Assembly (NCBI RefSeq): GCF_002865645.1
Contig: NW_020194600.1
Span: 558,001 to 622,000, forward strand
DNA length: 64,000 bases
Reading direction: 5' to 3'
Source of the DNA: Hyaloscypha bicolor E
Lineage: Eukaryota > Ascomycota > Leotiomycetes > Helotiales > Hyaloscyphaceae
Below are positions 1-10,018 of the stretch, piece after piece (within the stretch, counting starts at the first letter, position 1; each line of letters starts with the position of its first letter). Position numbers and translations under genes: made by a program. The notes below the pieces were generated by a model. The model made no database searches and was not told the DNA's origin. It worked only from the letters and a program-made list of their open reading frames with translations.

Positions 1-1
1 G

Positions 2-794
2 CGCGGAGGCGAATTCAACGAGGTTTTCACGGTGGATGAGTGTACTTACTTCGACTACTTCAAGACAATGACCAAGAGTATCCACACCTCTGTCTTGACC
101 AACCTGCGCCGAATCGCCCTCATCGATGAATCCTACCTTCTGAATTTGGAATGGGACGACGAGCGTGAAGATGTCTTCAACTTGACTAAATTCACCAATC
201 TCGAAATTGCCGTTATGGCTATCGATTTTGGTAAGAATATTGTCGGTCCAGTAAAGTTGGTTGAGGTCACCTGGGGTGAATGTCCAATTCGTAGGTGTTG
301 GGGGAGAAACCCTTTCCTATTTTCGACTGTTTCATGAACTTCTCCTGATACAATTCCCTCCCCCGAAACAAGCCTAATCGAGAAATTGCTGACTCCACCG
401 TCACCCAGATACCGAACTCGGACGCCCTCACCCTGACTACGACGATGATGAAGTTCTGCACAGTTGCAACCTTTGCGGCTGCCCCTTCATCAAGGAGGTG
501 CTTCTCGAGTTGAATATGGACCACATCTACTTCGAGCAATTGAAGGAAGGTCTCCGCGGTATGTTCACCAATTTTGGGAAGAAACTTCCGAGCTGGAAGG
601 TTCCGAAGGCCAAGACTATGGTATTAGCCGAGAAGAAGAGGGATGTCAAGAAGGGCTCGTTTGAGTTTCATTTCAAGAAGCCGAAGCTCATACCTGGAGG
701 CAAACCACGTATTCCAGAGTGGGCCAACATCAGTGGGGGAGGAGAGCGAGTCATTCGGATGGAGTGTCCCAGACCTCGTTCCGGCTCTTTCTAG
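2..794 (+). CDS. 5'-truncated fungal protein, probable 2EXR-family C-terminal part
   Basis: The frame is already open at the window edge, so the gene starts upstream. Exons are <2-290 and 409-794. The 118-nt intron (GTAGGT...CAG) joins phase 1 to phase 1 and keeps the frame into a stop at 792-794. The visible protein has a leucine-rich stretch ending in L-E-I-A-V-M, an acidic D-Y-D-D-D-E loop, and a C-N-L-C-G-C cysteine cluster early in exon 2. Its C-terminal tail is basic. The alternation of predicted helices and strands, and two 2EXR-like loci within 6 kb, suggest the C-terminal half of a 2EXR-type protein. The diagnostic N-terminal motif is outside the window, so the family call is inference. 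Function is unknown. Confidence 0.55.
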
Positions 795-1520
795 ACAACC
801 GATCAGTCAAAGGCTTCTATTCCTAGGCACCTGATTTGTCAAGAATGTCTCTTTCCAGGCAATTGGTTCGTTAAAATAAAAAAAAGGCGTTTGTATCGGG
901 GATAGTACTAGGGGAAGATGAGCCTAGTTTCAGGCGAGAGAGAAACAGTCTTTGTGTACTTTGGCGTGACTAGTAGTCTTCAAGAAAACTCTCCTGTGTA
1001 TCTCGAGCTCTCTTATGCTGTGCGGGATCTGGAATTGTGGCTAGGGAGGGATTGTACTGTACAAAGTATCACAATAATTTGCATTAGCAAAGCTGGTTAT
1101 GCGACTAAATCTTGGGCGTGCAGGTGAGGCGAAAGGTGAAACCGATGGTTCTGTGCTGACAAGTTTCAGCAAGTGATGAATGAAAAAGGCAAGGCTGAGA
1201 CCAAAAGTTCCGAGATCGGACGGTGCTGTGGAGCTTTGAAAGTGAAGGGAGAGCAACACCAAGCTCGCTTAATCGTGCCTTGTTGACCTCCCTACTCCGC
1301 CAACTTTCCAAACTCCAAACGCCAACAGCTCCTTCTCCCACAATTAATCAGTGCACCACATCACTTTGACTCCTTGCGAAGTTAACGAACACGGCGATAT
1401 CAACTGCCAACCCCACTCCTCAGCTCGCGACAGACGTTAGGCATTGGTTCGCGAGAAAGGCGAAGGGCTTTGTGAGTTCACCTTTGCTCCATCTTCAACT
1501 TATTGATCAACAACTGAGGT
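795..1520. other. intergenic, no gene seen
   Basis: This stretch follows the stop of the truncated gene and precedes a 2EXR pseudogene. It includes an A-run near 878-892. Only short overlapping open frames with no family resemblance are present. Confidence 0.6.
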
Positions 1521-2463
1521 ATGAACGTCATCAACTATCCCAAAGTTGTTGAGGTCTCTGGGACATGGGATAAAGTGCACCAAATCGAGCCAAGTCACGA
1601 TCCAAAGACCCTTACCAAGTTCACGCTCTTCCCAAAGGTGCCAGCAGAGCTGCGAGTCAAGATCTGGAGGTTTGCGCATCCTGGACCGAAAATCTTGGGC
1701 TTGGAGTACGAGGAGAGGGTTAGCCATACTGTGTGCAGACAACCCCCCCCAGAAATCTTGCACGCTTGCCGAGGATCGAGGGTTGAACACTTGAAGTCTG
1801 GCATCTTCTTCGCCTTTGTTTTCAACCTGGTTCAACTGCCGTCGAAACCCCTTGAAAGATCTCCAATCATCTACTTCGATCCGGGACAAGACAACCTCTA
1901 GCTCTCAGGCATGAGAGGAGCCTGGACGAAAATCCTCCTTTCCCAGCTCACTCCCCCTTGCATTTCCGGAGGTCTTGACAGTGCTGCCCGCGCTTCCATT
2001 GAGCGGCTAGCGTTCAGTCACAAAGTTATATTTGACTTCATCTCATGTTTCAAGTTATACCTGATGTTCTACTTCCCCGACCTTGAGACGATTACGTTCG
2101 TGATGGGCCCCAAAGTTTGCCGAGATAGTTGTCGACTGGGCTTATTCGACGTTGACGAGGAGTCCGTGGCCTCGTTTCTCCAGGTTTATGGTGGATCATT
2201 CTGGACGAACTATACGCAGAATTCTCGATCGGCCTAGTTGGAACGCTTCTGAAGTTTCTATATATCTTCCTATGTATTATGAGCTGTATCAACTTCGAGA
2301 GCAGCTTCAGTCCTGTACGGAGCAAAAGTGGAACTGGGCGGAAAAGCATAAGGAGTTGAAGAAGCCCGAGCTTCAGCTTCAATTGTTGATGCACAATGGC
2401 CCGTGGTATTCGGAATGCATCCATCACATCTCTGCTCCTGAACCAATGGAGCCGATATGGTAG
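1521..2463 (+). pseudogene. 2EXR-domain protein, nonsense-disrupted
   Basis: The N-terminal part carries a clear 2EXR signature: F-P-K-V-P-A-E-L-R-V-K-I-W, then P-G-P-K-I-L, then P-P-E-I-L-H-A-C-R. A TAG at 1899-1901 interrupts it in frame. The intact relative at 5421-6394 reads D-T-F-Y-L-D-G at this point, while here it reads D-N-L-stop-L-S-G, so the stop sits where Tyr is expected. The same frame stays open to 2237 and includes Y-F-P-D-L-E-T-I-T, matching V-F-P-H-L-E-T-I-T in the relative. A second frame (to 2463) continues with a helical tail, reached either by a very short intron near 2183-2218 or by a frameshift. I read this as a recently inactivated copy. An unrecognised intron spanning the stop is the alternative. 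Confidence 0.7.
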
Positions 2464-3078
2464 TCAGACTGTGGAGATACTTTATAATCAAGTACCAACA
2501 AGAAAAAACAGAAGATAGGAGATCATTGAGCAGCGTCATGGTACATGTGAGATTCTGAACGGAAGTTAAGATCGGGGTGGGTAGGACAATCAACGAGGTC
2601 TGGGTTTCGGGAAGAGGGCTTACTAAAAGAGTATTTTCTCGCGCGAAGTCATCAAGCAATAATACAATATTCACAATTACATCAAGCAAATTATAACAGA
2701 ACCGAAAGTTTGGTACCAAGTGATTATATTTATCAACTACCAGAAGAGGGTTCATCAATCAAGCACACTTCACAACCCCTTTGAGACTCTTCCTCCACTC
2801 TCCATGGAATTGCTCCCTTCTGTCTATCATCTTCCACCTGCCTAGACAGCGAGCTCAAACGAATCCAGCCGCGAGCACACAACTGCCTTCTCTTCTTCTC
2901 TTCTACTTTTTTCTTCTTCTTTTCGTCCTAGTCTCTTCTTTTCTGGTCTCTCCTTTTAGAGAGTGCATCCACCAGAGACCAGGGCTGAGTTCATGAGGAC
3001 CAATCATCCGTCGCTGCTCCTCTCGCCTGGCGAATTGCCAGCGGTCCACAGAGTTGTCCTCAGCGAAGCGGAGATCTG
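2464..3078. other. intergenic between two converging loci
   Basis: The stretch is pyrimidine-rich, with a long TCTTCT-type tract around 2890-2950. I see no coding signal. Confidence 0.6.
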
Positions 3079-4092
3079 TTACAAGTCGTCGATCAGGATC
3101 CAGGTTTCTGGTTCGGAGAGAGGGGTGAGGGTCCCAGGGGTGTTGTGCGGTGTGGTGATGACTGTCCAGTCTCCAGTGTTGGGAAGAATGGTATTGGCTG
3201 AGCGAAGTGTACGGGAAAGTGTCGAATCGAGATTTGAAATTGGGGTGTTATCAACGAGATGCGGTAGCAAAGAACCTGTGAACGCCGGAGTGGGCGGTAA
3301 TGACTGTGGGATATCGATATCGGTGTCGGTGTGTGTTTGGATTGTGAGGGGGCGATGTTGAATCGTTGGTGTGGGGGGAGTCGAAAAAGATAGCAGACGA
3401 GCAATATCGGCGTCGTTGCTCAGATCCGAGAACGACAGGTAAAGGGGTAGAGAACGCCAAGTTGAACGCCGTGAACGTCTTGGTTTGCCTTGCCGAATGC
3501 TGAACATTGGGCCAGAACTCTCGACGGGGACACCGCAAACGATTGTATTTGACTCGGAATCGACTGCGATGTCCTCGCCAACATAAAGAATTCCCATGCG
3601 GCGTAACTCCTGGCAAGGACGTAAGCCTTCCATCAAACGCCACTACTCCGAACACCAATGTGAAGAAGGGAGGAGAGGAAGAGATGATGATTGTCAGGGG
3701 TCTATATAGTCGATGTCTCCGAACAGTCCCAAGACCACGTTCAGCATCGATGGACATAAACTCACGTCATCGTCAACTTCTCCACCGAACAGCCTCTGCT
3801 GCTCCTGCTCTAGCTGCATCTTGTCCATCTCTGCCAGTGTGCGCTCTTCAGCCTCTCTTGCCTTCCATCGCTGCCAGCTTTGGTCGAAGTTCTGACGGAG
3901 CAGGGGAGAAGGCCGGGTTATGTCCGAGGGAAGAGGGACACTTGTGTCGCGCGCGTATTCGAGGCCTTCGGCGCAATCGAATTGGACGTTTGACTTGCGA
4001 GTGATGGTCCGACGAGTCCGAGAGCCAGGACGCTCACGGCGTCTGTTCTGACGGTGATGGGGAGTCGTAGTAAAGCCGTTCACAGGGCCCAT
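3079..4092 (-). CDS. hypothetical protein, two exons
   Basis: The start ATG is at 4092 (M-G-P-V-N-G-F). Exon 1 is 4092-3766 and exon 2 is 3609-3079. The 156-nt intron (GTGAGT...CCAG) is phase 0, giving about 285 aa. The N-terminal third is strongly basic (H-H-R-Q-N-R-R-R-E-R, then R-T-R-R). A charged helical segment with Q-S-W-Q-R-W-K-A-R-E-A-E-E-R and repeated E/Q follows before the intron. Exon 2 is Ser/Thr/Pro-rich and ends D-D-L. No enzyme motif, signal peptide or membrane segment is visible. The basic, low-complexity composition would suit a nuclear or scaffold protein, but that is only inference. It lies between two 2EXR loci without evident functional linkage. Confidence 0.55.
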
Positions 4093-5420
4093 AGCGGTTG
4101 CTATGAAGTGGTATGCGAGGTGTAAAGGGTTCTTATCCAAAAGGATAGAGGAAAGTAGGAGGTCTGCGGTAAGGAAGGAAGAGAAGAAGGTCAAGGGAAG
4201 GACACGGCATTTATATCGTGATTCGTAGAGTCATTCTTCCCCTGATGGTGCAAGATCACGACGGATGACTCGATTTGGATAGACATGGAATTGTCATGTG
4301 CTTGCGATGGCAAACAACATTATTGGTGGGACGAGGCGGAGAGGAGGCCAGAATCTCCATGAGTCACAGCCCAACGGTTCGCTTGAACAGCGTGGCAGTG
4401 CTCCTCCGGGGTCGCTCCTTGGCGTACCGAGGCAGATTTACAAGCAAACAAGAGATGTGAAACGGGAAAGACTTAACCGCAGTTTAGAGAGCGGAATTCG
4501 GTCTTGTTTGTGAGGTGAGATGAAGTTGTGAAGTAGCCGTGAGGAACGCCTCGGTGAAATTGTATGGCGAGTTTTGAGGCTGTGCATTGTGGCGAATTTG
4601 GAACTTCAATTGTACAAAAGCTCACCAGACGCACCAGACGGCGGCATAGAGAACAATCATTCGTCAGCCGAGGCAAACACTGCCTTCAAGCCCAGCTTTC
4701 ATTGAGACCATGTTTGAAAACAAATTGGTCCGAGGAAAATGTCAAGAAGTCTCTCGAGATGCACAGACTCTTGATCACGTGATCGTCACCTTGCCCAGCC
4801 CCCTGAATTTTTGCACTCTCAATATCACTCAGAATATCTCAAGTCTTGCAGATTTTTGGAATTCGTCAATGAGATGTTATCAAGGATGACTCTAAATGTT
4901 TCAAGCCTTTTATTCTCGCCGTTGCAGCCTACCGCTGCCTTGATAAAGCATCAATGTTGACCTTCCGGTTAGGGGCAATCGAGGAGTCACGACCGAGATG
5001 GATTAGGCTTCACCGGGTTTGTCTTCATGCGAGACAAAGAAACACATTTTCAAATTCATCCATTCTGCCCTGAAACTGACAAAGTGACACATACTTCCCC
5101 TCTTTCAAGTCTACAACCAAACACAGTTGGAGGCAGCATGTGGAGGCGGTAGAGTACCTCAACAAACATGGAGTCCCTGTAATATCTGTATATGTTGGAA
5201 ATAGTCTGACATTGACAGGCATGACTCTGAGGAACGCACTGCACCGTAAGCTTGAGTAAGAAAATTCCCCCGAGCTAGGATTTTGTATTCAGAGCTGTAC
5301 AAAGTTATCCTTGCATTGGTTCTTTATCTCCTAACTTCCGTCTGGCGGGTTTTAAGGCGAGTCAGATCATTCTGTGTACGTGGCCCTTCTCGCATGCATT
5401 CAGTCTCTGCTCCATCCACC
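4093..5420. other. intergenic, 1.3 kb
   Basis: This holds the promoter of the minus-strand gene starting at 4092 and the 3' flank of the 2EXR gene ending at 5421. Apart from a palindromic E-box at 4773-4784 nothing distinctive is seen, and the open frames are short and overlap one another. Confidence 0.6.
4773..4784. promoter_or_regulatory. palindromic E-box GATCACGTGATC
   Basis: This is a perfect 12-bp palindrome centred on CACGTG, the core recognised by bHLH factors. It lies about 680 bp upstream of the minus-strand start at 4092. Function is inferred from the motif only. Confidence 0.3.
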
Positions 5421-6394
5421 CTATTCTTTCTCATTTCTCAGCAGCACTTTGATCTCAACTTTCGGTGCCTTCCACCCTACCATCTCTGATAATGCTTCTA
5501 GTCTCGACTCTGTCCAATCCAACAGCCCTTGAAGCACCACTCCCCACCTAGGAGATATGCAACCAATGAAGCACTCGGTCTCAAAATCCATTGGTCCTGT
5601 AGTACGAAATCTTCTCGGACCCGTCGGATCTTTCTTTTCGAGTGCCGGGTTAATGAGGTCAAGAAACGTTAGCGGGGCGGCGGCGTTAACAAGGTGGGTT
5701 GGTATTGCGAGTGTAATCGTCTCGAGGTGTGGAAAGACGAAGAGAATACCACAGTTGAGAATGGATCCCGCCAAGAAGAAGTCTGCAAAACCCTTTGCAT
5801 TGAAGGACAGATGTTTGACAGGGGCAAGGAAGCTGAGATCATCAAGTTCCGTCCGGAATGTCTCAAAGAACTGCTCGTCCCTCCACAAGGCTTCTCGTTG
5901 TGAGATACCATCCAAATAGAAGGTGTCGATCTCGGTATCGACATAGACAATCGGCTCTGGTCCAGGTGGACACCACCATTGCGGATCAAAGAAAGGCTTG
6001 TACTTCTTCAGGGCGATTTCGCGAGACTCTCGGCAAGTGTGGAGCATTGCTGGAGGACGCTGGGCAGAGATGACATGATTGATCTTCGAATTGTGTTTCA
6101 AATAGATAATCCGAGGTCCTGGAAGCGCGCTTCTCCAGATTTTGAGTCTTATCTCAGTTGGTAGGAGCCGGAAGAGTGCGCATTCGATAGCTGGTGTCGA
6201 TTTGTCCAAGGTGGCACGAAGGTTGAGGATTTCCCATTCTGGAGAGAGTATACGGTCTGTTTGTGTAATCTTCAGCAATTAGCTAATGACTTCATGTCTC
6301 TCAAAGGTGGACTCACAGATCCCTTCACCTTTCTCGCGAACCATTGGTCAAAGTCCGTGGCTAGCTCAGGACCACTGTTATACGATGTCGCCAT
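5421..6394 (-). CDS. 2EXR domain-containing protein
   Basis: Exon 1 is 6394-6317 and exon 2 is 6269-5421. The 47-nt intron (GTGAGT...GAAG) is phase 0, giving about 308 aa. ATGs at 6409 and 6421 are alternative starts. The 2EXR hallmarks are clear near residues 45-90: F-R-L-L-P-T-E-I-R-L-K-I-W, P-G-P-R-I-I-Y-L, and P-P-A-M-L-H-T-C-R-E-S-R. These are followed by I-V-Y-V-D-T-E-I-D-T-F-Y-L, where many family members have a Y-F/V-D motif. A helical C-terminal region includes F-P-H-L-E-T-I-T. The family is greatly expanded in plant-associated Leotiomycetes and Dothideomycetes and its molecular role is unknown. No signal peptide is seen, so it is probably cytosolic or nuclear. It is the intact relative of the pseudogene at 1521-2463. 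Confidence 0.85.
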
Positions 6395-6876
6395 AGTTGA
6401 CGACTTCATGACTAGACGCATAGGCTCACGCGACAAGATAATACCCTGTACTGATGGATAGTAGGTAAAGGAGTCCTTTGGTCGTTGATAGAAATTTGGA
6501 AGAGGGATGGAAGTCGATAAGGTGGTGACAATTACCCGAGATCGGAGCCTTCCTTTCTTCCACTTTAGCGTATGGAACAAAACACCGAAGAGATCAAAAG
6601 TTTCAAAAAGCTTCTATTAATCATTATCATTAACGAAGTTTATGCCATGATCTGCTATAAGCCGAAAATGCATTGCCTCATTATGTAGAAAGACTTTCGC
6701 CCCTCAATCATGCAGCAAACCCATCAAACTCCCGAAAATGCACGCAGAAAAACCAAAAATGCTTTTACTGCCCAGTCTTTTCTGGCCAACTTCCAATTCA
6801 CCCAACCTAGGAAAATATTACATCGAAAGCTGTCCAGAAAGTCAGTCCCAAGCAAGTTGATTTCGAGTGAAAGTGA
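6395..6876. other. intergenic
   Basis: AT-rich flank upstream of the 2EXR gene and downstream of the AA1-like gene. No coding signal seen. Confidence 0.6.
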
Positions 6877-7681
6877 TTAGTCTGAGATCCGATTGATAGT
6901 GGCATTCATGCTGGGCAGTTTGCAAGAGGTGCCTGCTGCGTCATCACAAGTCAGGGTGACATTAGCATCGGAGAAGTACACAACCATATTGAATGGTGGT
7001 GGGTAATGACTGTGGTCCAACATTAGTAGTGCGGATTGGTAGATGTAAAGCACTTACACAGGGTCGGAGAACTCATGAGCGAAACGGAGGCCGAAGCTAG
7101 TGAGACTGGTGATGGTTGTAAATTGCCATTCGAAGAATCCCTCGTCGGCAGTGGGGTCGCACAAAATGTAGGACATTGGAGCGGTGTTGCTGCCGTTAGT
7201 CGTGGTGATCCAGGAGGAGCCGCAGGTAGTGTTGGTACCGTTGGAGTTTGGGTCGGTGAATTTGACTAGGGAGGTGTTAGCTGGTGCTTGTAGAGTGGAC
7301 GAGGAAAGCTTACACGAGAGAGTGTGGTTGAAGGTTGAGTTGCCAGGAAGAGCAGAAGTGAGAAGGATCATGTTTGAGATCTGTTCATCGAATTAGCACT
7401 GTGTAATGGAACCCCCAAGGAGCTAGGAGCCACAGAGCTGTTTTGCTTGCCAAGACAGATGTTCAAAAGCCATGATAGCTCCCAAATGAGCTCCATGGCT
7501 CTCTCCTCAAGGGGCAATAGATAAAGGCATGATATAAGAATAAGCCTACCTGGAAGTCTGCAAAGATGACGCGATCGCTCAAGCCCGTGTTTTGTGCAAC
7601 ATTGGTAACAGGAGCCTTGGGCAAGGCACTGGAGGCCATGGCGAAGCCAAGCAAGATGCCGACAACTTGAAGGAGATACAT
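6877..7681 (-). CDS. small secreted AA1-like domain protein
   Basis: Four exons (7681-7550, 7380-7314, 7265-7058, 7009-6877) give 179 aa with consistent phases 0, 1 and 2. All three introns are GT-AG, and two are 48 nt. The N-terminus M-Y-L-L-Q-V-V-G-I-L-L-G-F-A-M-A-S-S-A is a good signal peptide with likely cleavage after A-S-S-A. The mature protein has about six cysteines, several N-x-T/S sequons, and an F-E-W-Q-F...G-L-R-F-A-H-E-F-S-D-P core. The ending V-T-L-T-C-D-D...C-K-L-P resembles the beta-sandwich AA1-like (Alt a 1) fold common among fungal secreted proteins. This predicts an extracellular protein, possibly an effector. The family assignment is by pattern only. Confidence 0.7.
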
Positions 7682-10018
7682 GATGTCTTGTTTGGTTGGG
7701 TTTGGTGAGGGATTTTTGTTTTGCGAAGAGGCTGCAAGGGAATTGCCAAGGTGCTGCAAGGGGGTTGAGGTTGTGATGTTGAAGACAGGATTGGTTGGGA
7801 ATTAAACAGAAGTGACGAAATTCTAGGGCTTGTGCGGAGTGAAAGAAAGTTTTGCTCGACAAAGACCGACTTCGGACAGAAACAGGCGAAGTGAGTCTGG
7901 TAAATAATTGACTGAGGACTCTGGAAGAGCCAAGCGATCAACTTTAACTGCAAGCAACCGTGCCACTTATTTTCCGAAGTGAATGGCGGCTGAAAGAGGG
8001 TGTCCACTCATCCGAAGCTTGGAGCATAAGCAAACTTCCCTTCAAGGCGAAAGTGGTGGACACCATCCAATCAAGTACTCGAGAGTGAGGCACAGCGATG
8101 GTTTGGATATCCATGATGGCCATGGGCCATGGGTACCGAGATGTTCTGCGTCTGCCGGCAACTCGGTGATTTGTTCCTGAAGATCAAGCCCGTCATGCCT
8201 GTTTGCGCCAGGGGTAGCCAATAAAGACAACGATCGGCCTCGCTGGCGATGGGCAAGCGAACAGAGGTCATGAACCTGAAACACCGAGGTCGTCTATTTT
8301 GAGTCTTTGACTTGGAGACTTGGAGTCCGCCAAGCGAGGACGCGGTGCTGGCTTGCCAAGACCGACGCCGACCCCTGAAGGAAAAGAAAGGGGTTGTCTT
8401 CGGAAAAAGGAGAGCAGAGGGCAAGCCAGCCGTTTATCTCGGGCCTCTCGACTTCCGGTCCGAGGCCAGGTGCTTCCCCAGAATCCCCACGTCGGACGAG
8501 TACGAGAAGGATCAATAAAAATAAAATAAACTCTGCATCTGCATCTGCATCTGCAGCTGAGGCTGTGTCTCTCGCCAAGTATTTGCGGAGCTTCCTTCCC
8601 GCACAACTAACGAATAACTTTATCCAAGATTTCCCATGATCGGATTCGTAGGGGAGCAGCCACTTCTCACTTCCCACTTCCTCTCTCGTGGAACGGGTAC
8701 TTGCAGCCTTGCAGGTCTCGAGCACACCGTTGCAAGGCGATGGCGCTGCCACATTTTTGGGTCTCTCCATGTCCCTGACTGGATGGATTGCCCAAAACCG
8801 CTGTGCATCCCCCGATGGATCCTGCCACACACACAATCGTGAAGCTCTGATCGAGGGCCGAGGGGCTTGGGCTCACGAACGACAATGCAAACGGAGAGAT
8901 TGATTTCGATTCTCAAAGTGATGATCGTCAAAAGTCACGGGAGGCCCACGTTTTCTCAGCATGGACACGACTGGCTGCATACCCGAAAAACTATTTATAG
9001 ACATTCCTTTCTGGGGCGTCATCATATGAAGCAGAAGGCGCTGGTGCTGGTAGTGGGGTCAAGAGATAGCCTCGAGAGTCGAGGTTGGGGAAAGGGGTAA
9101 TGAATACAGGAGTCGAAGTGTTTGAGCCCCTTTCACGCAACAACAACAACGGCTTCTGCTTCTCCAGTCCTGGGACTTTGATGCAGGATCTGCTCGACAC
9201 TCTCATGCCTCTCACCAAACGCACGACGATACTTTGCCTGTCACTGGGCGCCACTGGCTCTGCTGGTGCTTGTTTCGGGAAGCTGAAGGCTTTGGAGAGG
9301 CCCGCTAGAGCACCCCCCAATGAATGAATAGGTCCACTGCTGCCTCTAAAATCTATCTTACCGGTCAGCCCCGAAGATAAGACGGCTTGCAGACATCTGC
9401 GCAAAACTGTGGTTGAGGCAATTAAAGCAGCTCCTTGTGAAAAGTCCCAAAAGGTGCTGGTCGACGCTTAATAACTTTTGATACTCGTGATCAAGTGAAG
9501 GCTGGTTCATGGGGAAAGGATGACTGTGTCAACAGCTCCCGAAGAAGTAAAACGTTGCGTGCAGAACTCAGAACTCCTTCCCCTTCGTCTGTCTGAGCCT
9601 GTCAACTCCAGCCGCAACCCTCCCGCTCTTGGACGAATCCGAGGTTGATGATGAGCAACTCAGCCCCCCTCGCTCCCGCCGTGCTGTCCCAAAGTTCCAC
9701 CCCTCCTCCCGTCTCGCAATTCTTGGCCATCACATCAACGAATTGAGAGCAAAAGCTATTATTATCTGCGTCGAAAACAAACACAGGAGCAATTCTGCAG
9801 TATCGTCATCTCTAGCCACATTGCTGAAGGAACTGTTTCGAAACTTCAAGCGGACCGGGTCTCCCCTCCAACACAGCCTGTCATCTGGGCTCGCAGCTTT
9901 AGCTCTCAGACTGCTGGCCACCTCGCGCCGAGCCCCACCACCGCTGGCTGTGCAGAGCTTCAAGCACCGCTCCCCTGATCCCTATTGAGCTCCGCGCACT
10001 ATTGCGCTTCTTTTCTCA
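7682..10018. other. long intergenic region between divergent genes
   Basis: The 2.3-kb spacer lies between the AA1-like gene (minus) and the Q/P-rich gene (plus). It includes a short hexanucleotide repeat at 8532-8556. Long open frames around 8294-8836 and 8991-9404 lack recognisable motifs, overlap frames on the other strand, and show the Arg/Ser/Pro-rich composition of non-coding DNA. I do not call a gene. Confidence 0.55.
8532..8556. repeat. (CTGCAT)n microsatellite, about 4 units
   Basis: Four near-perfect tandem CTGCAT units end in CTGCAG. They are intergenic. Confidence 0.8.

Noticed and set aside
8294..8836. 180-codon minus-strand open frame in the 7.7-10 kb spacer
   Set aside because: Several overlapping frames of similar length on both strands and no family resemblance.
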